From contig CALDOK010000208.1 in NCBI GenBank assembly GCA_937912125.1, positions 1 to 46,505 of the forward strand: 46,505 nucleotides of DNA. Direction: 5' to 3'. The notes below the pieces were generated by a model. It was not told the origin of the DNA. It searched no databases and was given only the letters and a program-made list of their open reading frames with translations. The position numbers were made by a program, and so were the translations under genes. Shown piece by piece: positions 35,934-46,505 of the stretch. Source of the stretch: an uncultured Pseudomonadota bacterium (GTDB lineage Bacteria > Myxococcota_A > UBA796 > JAFGLY01). The first letter of the stretch is position 1. Each line of letters begins with the position of its first letter.

Positions 35934-38231
35934 ATGCGCGGCATGCGCCCCCTGGCCCTCGCCACCGCTGTCCTGCTGCTCGCCGCTTGCCGCCCGGCGA
36001 TCGCACCGCCGACGCGCCCCTGGGTCCAGGACAGCGCGCAGGCCCGAGACACCTCTGCGCCCGAGGACATCGGGAGCCCCTGCGAGGAGCGCAGCTACCC
36101 CGCGGTGGTCATCAACGAGGTGGTGAGCGCCAACGTGCGCGGCTCGATCGACGAAGACGGCGACAGCTCCGACTGGATCGAGCTGCTCAACCTGGACGAC
36201 GCCCAGGTGCAGATCGAAGGCTGGGGCTTGAGCGACGATCCCGAGGACACCCTGCAGTGGACCCTGCCCGCCATCACCCTGGCCCCCGGAGAGCTGCTCC
36301 TGGTGTTCGCCTCGGGCAAGGATCGCCACGTGGGCGAGCTCCACACCAGCTTCGGCCTCGACGCCACGGGAGAGCCGGTGGTCCTGGCGGCCGCCGACGG
36401 CTGCACGGTGGACCGGGTCGAGCCTGGCCGCATGTACCGCGACATCGCGCTTGGGCGGCCCGCCGCCCGGCCGGAGGTCCTGGCCTGGTTCATGGAGCCC
36501 ACCCCCGGCCTGCCCAACACCACCGAGTCCCGACCAGGCTTCGCGCCCACCCCCAGCCTCGCGCCCACCTCGGGCTTTTACGGTGCCGATCTCACCGTCA
36601 CCGTGAGCCACGAGGCCGACGACGCCGTGCTGCGCTTCACCCTGGACGCCTCGGCGCCCACCGAAGACGCCACGCCCTACACAGGGCCCTTCGCCGTCCA
36701 GGCCGCCGCCCAGCCCGTCGTGGTGCGCGCGCGCGCCTGGGTGGACGGCCTGTGGCCCAGCCGGGTGGTCACCGCCACCTACAGCCAGGACTCGGCCATC
36801 CTCGCTGACGACCTGAAGATCGTCTCGCTGGTCGTAGACCCCTTCGACCTGTACGACGAGCAGACGGGCATCTACGCCTACGGCCCCCCCGACTACACCA
36901 CGTCCTACCCCTACTTCGGCGCCAACTTCTGGGAGGACTGGGAGCGCGACCTGCACATCCAGGTCTGGCAGCCCGACGGCACCCTGGTCATCGATCAGGA
37001 CGCCGGGGTCAAGATCCATGGCGGCTACACCCGGGCCTTCGAGCAGAAGAGCTTCCGCGTGCTGGCCCGCACCGCCTACGGCCCCGACGAGCTGGCCCAC
37101 CGCTTCTTCGCCAACCAGGAGCAGGACAGCTTCCCCGTGTTGGTGCTCGAGGGCGTCGGGGACTGGTGCCCCACCCACACCGAGAACGCCTTCATCGACG
37201 AGCTGATGCGCGACGCCGACGGCGTGCGCTTCCCCACCATCGACTCCCAGGCCTGGGAGCCCTGCGTGGTCTACCTCAACGGCGAGTTCTGGGGCCTGTA
37301 CTCCTTCCGCGAGAAGCTGGACGAGCACTACATCGCCCACCACCACGGCGCCGACCCCGGCCAGCTGGATCGCATCGAGTGCACCGCCGACGGCAGCGAC
37401 GACTGGTGGCGGGTCAACCAGGGCGACTGGCAAGCCTTCGACGAGCTCAACAGCTTCGTGCTGGGGGGTGACTTCTCGGATCCGGCCCAGTTCACTCAGC
37501 TCGAGGCCATGATCGACCTCGACAACCTGGCCACCATCGTGCTGGCCGAGGGCTACTGGGGCAACACAGACTGGTGGAACAACAACCTGAAGCTGTGGCG
37601 GGAGCGCAGCGACGACGCCCGCTGGCGCTGGATGACCTTCGACCTGGGCCACAGCTGGCCCTCCTACTCCTACGACCACATCGGCGTGAGCGTCGACTGG
37701 AGCGGCCCGGGCCTGCCCATCGCCGACGCCCTCGAGAACCGCTCCTTCCAGGTGCTGCTGGCCAACCAGGCCGCTGAGCTGCTCAGCACGAGCTTCGCCG
37801 TCGAGACCGCGCTGCCCCGGCTGGACGCCATGCACGCCCGCATCGAGCCCGTCATCCCCCGGCAGTACCCCCTGTGGTGCGGCCAGCCCCCCAGCAGCTG
37901 GCACACCCGCGTCGAGGCCGCGCGGGAGTTCGTACAGCAACGACCCGCCATCCTCGAGGGACAGCTCCGCCGTCACCTGGGCCTGACCGACAGGGTGCCC
38001 TTGGCCCTCGAGGCCGAACCCCCTGGCAGCGGCAGCTTCCAGCTCACCCTGATCCAGGTGGACCCACCGTTCACGGCCGATCTGTGGACCGGCATCCCCA
38101 TCACCGTCACCGCCATCCCCGCCCCTGGCTACAGCTTCGCCGGCTGGTCCGACAGCGCTCTGGGCAGCGACGCCACCACGGTGTTCGAGCTGAGCGGGGC
38201 CAGGACCATCGTGGCGAGGTTCGAGCCCTGA
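35934..38231 (+). CDS. CotH-kinase lipoprotein with lamin-tail domain
   Basis: A 765-residue lipoprotein (LLLAAC, Cys19). Domains in order: lamin-tail domain (about 55-200; VVINEVVSANVRGSIDEDGDSSDWIELLN), a chitobiase/FN3-like domain with FTLDASAPTEDATPYTGPF (about 210-290), a CotH kinase-like domain (about 300-690) with IKIHGGYTR-type, NGEFWGLYSFREKLDEHY and FDLGHSW motifs, and a C-terminal InlB-like strand repeat (FAGWSDSALGSDATTVFE). CotH proteins phosphorylate spore-coat or surface proteins. The export signal places the activity outside the cytoplasm, so ATP supply is unclear. ATG 35943 is an alternative start. Confidence 0.87.
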   Translation: MRGMRPLALATAVLLLAACRPAIAPPTRPWVQDSAQARDTSAPEDIGSPCEERSYPAVVINEVVSANVRGSIDEDGDSSDWIELLNLDDAQVQIEGWGLSDDPEDTLQWTLPAITLAPGELLLVFASGKDRHVGELHTSFGLDATGEPVVLAAADGCTVDRVEPGRMYRDIALGRPAARPEVLAWFMEPTPGLPNTTESRPGFAPTPSLAPTSGFYGADLTVTVSHEADDAVLRFTLDASAPTEDATPYTGPFAVQAAAQPVVVRARAWVDGLWPSRVVTATYSQDSAILADDLKIVSLVVDPFDLYDEQTGIYAYGPPDYTTSYPYFGANFWEDWERDLHIQVWQPDGTLVIDQDAGVKIHGGYTRAFEQKSFRVLARTAYGPDELAHRFFANQEQDSFPVLVLEGVGDWCPTHTENAFIDELMRDADGVRFPTIDSQAWEPCVVYLNGEFWGLYSFREKLDEHYIAHHHGADPGQLDRIECTADGSDDWWRVNQGDWQAFDELNSFVLGGDFSDPAQFTQLEAMIDLDNLATIVLAEGYWGNTDWWNNNLKLWRERSDDARWRWMTFDLGHSWPSYSYDHIGVSVDWSGPGLPIADALENRSFQVLLANQAAELLSTSFAVETALPRLDAMHARIEPVIPRQYPLWCGQPPSSWHTRVEAAREFVQQRPAILEGQLRRHLGLTDRVPLALEAEPPGSGSFQLTLIQVDPPFTADLWTGIPITVTAIPAPGYSFAGWSDSALGSDATTVFELSGARTIVARFEP

Positions 38232-38237
38232 ACGTAG

Positions 38238-38307
38238 GGGCGGACTTCATGTCCGCCCGGAAACAGGGCGCCGCGGCAGCACGTGAAGTGCTCCCCTGCG
38301 TTTCCGG
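38238..38307. terminator. Tandem strong hairpins between convergent genes
   Basis: GGGCGGAC-TTCAT-GTCCGCCC (38238-38258) is a perfect 8-bp hairpin. CCGGAAACAGGG (38257-38268) pairs with CCCTG, a bulge and GTTTCCGG (38294-38307), enclosing AGCAC-gtgaa-GTGCT. Together they fill the gap between the CotH gene and the convergent Tat-protein gene, and probably end transcription from both sides or are REP-type repeats. Confidence 0.5.
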
Positions 38308-38312
38308 CGTGG

Positions 38313-39218
38313 CTATCGCAGCCGCGTGCCCCGTCCGCCCGCGCTGGGGCTGTCGTCGTAGATTTCAACCACATGGTAGATACAGGTGATGCGCCGGCTG
38401 CCGTCGCCCCCGCCGTGGGCCAGATCGTGCACGCCATTGGTCCACGCGATGGCCAGGCGCTCGGACTCGCTGAGCCCGGGATCGTCGGGATGCAGCAGCT
38501 GGGGCACGCAGCGCAGCTCGAAGGCCGGGAAGGCCAGGAAGCTGCAGGAGGCCACCGGGTTGGCCAGCATGTTGGCGAAGGTGTGGGTGGTGAACTCCGG
38601 GGTGGCGAACAGCTCCAGGCTCACGTGGCGGCGGCGGTCGAAGAGATCCGGCTGCCGGTAGAGATCCTCGAGGACCTCGAGGGCCCGGGACATGCGCGCC
38701 ATCTGGCTCAGCCCCGCCCGGGCCATGATCTCCGCCTTGGCCTGCAGGTCGGCTACCGCATCGGCCAGACCCTCGGGGGCGGGCATGAAGCCCATGCCCT
38801 TGTAGGCGGTGTTCAGGCTGGTGAACGAGTTGGCGTCCACCCCGCCGTAGGTGGCCACGCAGGCGTTGTGGGGGCCGTCCAGATCCCGGGTGTCGAAGCC
38901 CTTGCGGGCGATCTCCCCGAGCTTGATGATGCGCTCCTCGAAGGACCAGGACACGAAGCGATCGGGCAACGCAGCCAGGGGCAGCTCCACCCAGGCACCC
39001 TGGATCTGGGCGCGGATCGCCCCTTCCCCCACCCGCGCCGCGTCCACTGTGTCGTGGCGGAACCACCCGCGGGGATCCCAGAAGCTCGCGGCCGCGCGGG
39101 GCTGGAAGCCGAGGGCAGGGTCGGGACAGTCCGCCGCGGGGGCGCAGGCGGCCAGGGCCGAGGCGCCCAGCAGGGCCCCCGAACCACGGAGAAGATCGCG
39201 GCGGGTGGGCGTGTTCAT
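38313..39218 (-). CDS. Tat-exported lipoprotein of unknown function
   Basis: A 301-residue protein with a twin-arginine signal: TRRDLLRGSGALLGASALAAC, giving a Tat motif followed by a lipobox (LAAC, Cys25). Tat use suggests folding or cofactor insertion before export. The mature part is rich in His/Trp motifs (FWDPRGWFRHDT, GPHNACVATYGG, NGVHDLAHGGGDGSRR) and a long helical middle, compatible with a metal site. No family was recognised. The last 27 nt before the next gene stop separate it from the MopE-like operon upstream, which runs in the same direction. Confidence 0.7.
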   Translation of the reverse strand: MNTPTRRDLLRGSGALLGASALAACAPAADCPDPALGFQPRAAASFWDPRGWFRHDTVDAARVGEGAIRAQIQGAWVELPLAALPDRFVSWSFEERIIKLGEIARKGFDTRDLDGPHNACVATYGGVDANSFTSLNTAYKGMGFMPAPEGLADAVADLQAKAEIMARAGLSQMARMSRALEVLEDLYRQPDLFDRRRHVSLELFATPEFTTHTFANMLANPVASCSFLAFPAFELRCVPQLLHPDDPGLSESERLAIAWTNGVHDLAHGGGDGSRRITCIYHVVEIYDDSPSAGGRGTRLR

Positions 39219-39246
39219 AGAGCGAGCCTATCGCGACCCGCAGCCC

Positions 39247-42026
<2,780 letters not shown>

Positions 42027-42027
<1 letters not shown>

Positions 42028-44567
42028 CACATCGCACCCCCGTAGAAGAGGAAGGCGGCACCGTTTCCGCTCCCCGCAGTGCTATCGCTGGAGTCGCCGA
42101 CCAGGAGGTCGTGGTAGCCATCGGCGTCCACGTCCCGCACGGCGACCGAGTAGCCAGCGTCGCCGATGTTGCCGTCGGCCGCGGCGGTGGAGATGCTGCC
42201 GGTGGACAGCGGCCCCAGGAACACCCAGGTCTCGGCGCCGTCGGCCAGCACCAGGTCGCTGAAGCCGTCGCCGTTCAGATCGCCGCCGTCGGCGTCGGAG
42301 CCGCCCGAGGAGATGAAGGTGGCGTAGCCGTCCGACAGCGGAGTGCTGGAGCCGCCGAGGAAGACCCAGGCGTAGTAGCTGCTGGCGAAGACGATGAAGT
42401 CTTCGTACCCGTCGGCGTCGAGATCGCCGACGTCGTCGCAGCGGCCGTTGCCCAGGTAGCTGAAGCTGGCGGTGTCATCGCCGTGCCAGGACATGTAGTA
42501 GTCGCCGCTCAGGGGGCCCTGCTGGTACCAGGCATCGTAGTAGACGGGATCGGGGTCGGTGCCGATGAGGTCACCGACGCCGTCGCCGTTGCTGTCGAAG
42601 GTGGCCACACCGTAGCCAAAATCGCCCGATCCGGTGTAGACCGAGAAGGCGTTGTTGCTGGACAGGCTGCCGCTACCGGAGCTGTAGGACACGCCGTAGA
42701 TGCGGTGGCCGCCGGTGCAGCCGATGACCAGATCGTCGCGCCCGTCGCCGGTGAGGTCCTCGCTCATGTCCAGCGCCCAGCCACAGTTGTAGGAGCTGCC
42801 GCCGCTGTGGGCCGAGGTGGAGCTGACCGGCGGGCGACGCCCGCCCTGGTAGAGCCACACCCCTCCGCTGCTGCCGCCGAAGCTGTAGTCGGCCACGGCG
42901 AAGTCCTCGTAGCCGTCTCCGTTGATGTCGCCGCCACCGGCCACCATGCCGCCGAAGTAGTAGCCGTAGCTGTATGCGGCGCTGGCGGCGTACTCCTGAT
43001 CCGCGGAGCCCAGATCCTCACTGGCCGAGAAGCCGCCCAGCACCAGATGGGCGTAGCCGCTGTCGGCCCAGGGCGCCCCGATGATGGCATCACCCAGGCC
43101 ATCGTTGTCGATGTCCGCCAGGGCCACGGACCGCCCGGCACCCGCGCCGCTGTAGCTTCCCCAGAAGGACACGTCGGCGTCGGCCTGGACCCAGGTGCCC
43201 GTCAGCTCGCAGGGGTAGCCGATGCCGTCGCAGTCGTCGTCCACGCCGTTGCCGCAGACCTCGGACGCGCCGGGGCTGACCCGGAAGTCGGTGTCGTCGC
43301 AGTCGGTGATGGTGGAGCAGGACACGTAGGCCGCGGGCAGATCGCAGGCCCAGGTGGTGGTGGTGTCGCCGTAGTAGCCGTCGCCGTCGCCGTCGCCGCA
43401 CCACTCGGTGCCCGTGCTGGCGTCCAGGCTGCCGTCGTCATCGTCCACCAGGCCGTCACAGTCGTTGTCGATCTCGTCACAGGCTTCGGTGGCGCCGGGG
43501 TTGAGGTAGGCGTTCAGGTCGTTGCAGTCGGTGCTGTCAAACACCCAGGAGCCCGAGGGGGCCGCACAGCCAGCGCGGCTCACCGCCGGGTCGCCGTAGC
43601 CGTCGCCGTCCAGATCCTGGTAGTAGGTGCCGCCGCCCCACAGGCTGGGGTCGCTGTCGTCGCAGTCACCCACCACCGAGACGTAGCCGGTGGGGGCGTC
43701 GCAGGCGCTGGTGGTGGTGGTGCTGACCCCGTAGCCGTCGCCGTCGGCGTCGCGGTACCAGGTGCTGGTGCCCGTCACGCTGGAGTCGTCGTCGTCGGCC
43801 AGGCCGTCGCAGTCCTCGTCGGTGTCGGAGGCGTCGCAGACCTCGGTGGCGCCAGGGTGCACGCCGGCAGCGGTGTCGTCGCAGTCTGTGGCCAATGAGG
43901 CGTCGGTGCTGCCCTTGGGCCAGCTGCAGGCCACGATGGGTGCGCCGGGATCGCCGAAGCCATCACCGTCGGCGTCGGTGTACCAGGTGTCGCCGTCCAC
44001 GTCGCTGTCATAGGCGTCCACGTCCCCGTCGCAGTCGTTGTCGATGCCGTCGCAGACCTCGGTGGCGTCGGGATTGATCGCCGCGGCGGCGTCGTCGCAG
44101 TCGCCGCCCTGGGCCACGAAGCCCGAGGGGGCGTCGCACAGGGCGACGGTGTCCGCCGCGTCCCCGAAGCCGTCGCCGTCGTCGTCCTGGTACCAGGTGT
44201 GCACGCCGGTGGTGCCCGCATCGTCGTCGTCGATCAGCCCGTCGCAGTCGTCGTCGTAGCCGTTGCAGGTCTCCTGGGCGCCGGGGTTCACCTGGGCGTT
44301 CCCGTCGTCGCAGTCGGTCTCGGCAGGGTAGCCGTCGTTGTCGGCGTCGTTGGGGACGTCGGTGTCGGTGTCCGAGTCCGTGTCGGCGTCCGAGTCGGTA
44401 TCCGTGTCCGCATCGGAGTCGGTGTCCGTGTCGCCCTCGCCGGTGTCCGCAGGGACACAGGATCCGTCCTTCTCGACGGTGCCAGGGCCACAGTTCAGGC
44501 CGTCTTCTCCGCAGGAACAAAGAAGGGAAACGGACAGGGCGGCGAAGATGATGGAGATCCCGCGCAC
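42027..44567 (-). CDS. MopE-like repeat lipoprotein with FG-GAP propeller (paralogue 2)
   Basis: An 846-residue paralogue of the next gene, with the same order: lipobox (LCSC, Cys19), CGPGTVEKDGSCVPADTG, Asp/Thr/Ser linker, MopE-type DCDD...NPGA repeats to about residue 460, then FG-GAP repeats (DINGDGYEDFAV, DLDADGYEDFIV). The third-from-last DCDD repeat is contracted (DPSLWGGGTYYQD), as in paralogue 1. Start is GTG 44567 with GAGGAGG 6 nt upstream. First gene of a two-gene operon, diverging from the 72-residue-repeat gene. Confidence 0.85.
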
Positions 44568-44628
44568 GACGTCCTCCTCGGGTGCTCGAAGGCGACCATC
44601 GTATCCGCTGGGAAGGGCGCTCGCAGGG

Positions 44629-44648
44629 CAATAAAATCAAAATTTCGC
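44629..44648. promoter_or_regulatory. AT-rich island in the divergent promoter region
   Basis: The gap between the two divergent lipoprotein operons (44568-44706) contains an A/T-rich patch including ATAAAATCAAAATTT, unlike its surroundings. It is the likely site of promoter opening for one or both genes. No definite -35/-10 pair was assigned. Confidence 0.3.
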
Positions 44649-44706
44649 AAGCTGCGAGGACGCTGCACAGTGCCCGGATATGCCCCCATGACACCCCGGA
44701 GGCCCC

Positions 44707-46368
<1,662 letters not shown>

Positions 46369-46380
46369 CGTTTCCACGCA

Positions 46381-46445
46381 GGGTCATGCCCCCCGATCTG
46401 CGACAGCACCTGGGGTCATGCCCCTCGAAGTGACACAGTTGGGTC
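46381..46445. repeat. Short direct repeats after the last gene
   Basis: GGGTCATGCCCC occurs at 46381 and 46413, each followed by a related CGA..TG.GACAG/CACAG segment, and GGGTC appears again at 46441. No gene was recognised in 46369-46505. This could be the start of a repeat or mobile-element end cut by the window. Confidence 0.4.
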
Positions 46446-46505
46446 CTCAACCCACAGACATCACACCATTCAACGCCCATTTTCACCACCCCCCCGACGA
46501 CCACC

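Overview
The window is GC-rich chromosomal DNA, very probably from a Myxococcota-type (former deltaproteobacterial) bacterium. The main reasons are the many Cys-anchored lipoproteins whose mature N-termini begin with Asp/Thr-rich low-complexity linkers, a MYXO-CTERM-like C-terminal anchor, MopE-type DCDD...NPGA repeat lipoproteins, a fused GldF/GldG-type ABC system, and a complete SUF operon. No phage module, integrase, transposase, tRNA or rRNA was recognised. The taxonomic call is inference.

Layout. 1-6365: a cut-off minus-strand gene, then surface or periplasmic proteins (flavoprotein lipoprotein, PHP-fold protein with sorting tail, arylsulfotransferase-like lipoprotein, unknown lipoprotein). 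6544-13557: a 62-residue zinc-ribbon protein, the minus-strand operon rrf2-sufB-sufC-sufD-sufS-sufU-sufT for Fe-S cluster assembly, and a divergent SUI1/eIF1-like gene. 13558-20408: a nested-palindrome repeat pair, a secreted M14 carboxypeptidase, a YchJ-like protein, a remnant of a response-regulator 3' end, two small genes, the intact regulator with its histidine kinase, an amidohydrolase and a second receiver-kinase. 20582-25799: a membrane metallophosphoesterase translationally coupled to a glyoxalase II, a selenocysteine peroxiredoxin lipoprotein behind an SDR gene, a HEAT-repeat protein and another lipoprotein. 25891-30745: a three-gene ABC/GldFG-like/DUF4340 operon. 30765-38231: a Gp157-like protein, small lipoproteins and a membrane protein, an AGCS amino-acid symporter, an HAD phosphatase and a CotH-kinase/lamin-tail lipoprotein. 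38313-46368: a Tat-exported protein, two large MopE-like lipoproteins in one operon, and a divergent lipoprotein built of 72-residue repeats.

The most important result is at 22554-23144. A peroxiredoxin of the BCP/PrxQ type is interrupted by one in-frame TGA exactly where the peroxidatic cysteine belongs, and a strong hairpin begins 6 nt after that TGA. This is a selenoprotein (Sec80 with resolving Cys85) carried on a lipoprotein signal, and standard gene calling would split it in two. A second notable structure is a 51-bp direct repeat of the response-regulator 3' end that brackets about 1.3 kb holding two genes. It suggests an insertion that separated the regulator from its former neighbour ychJ.

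Functionally the window combines Fe-S cluster supply, peroxide or aldehyde defence (selenoperoxiredoxin, SDR, glyoxalase II), signalling (two histidine kinases) and a large investment in surface lipoproteins.
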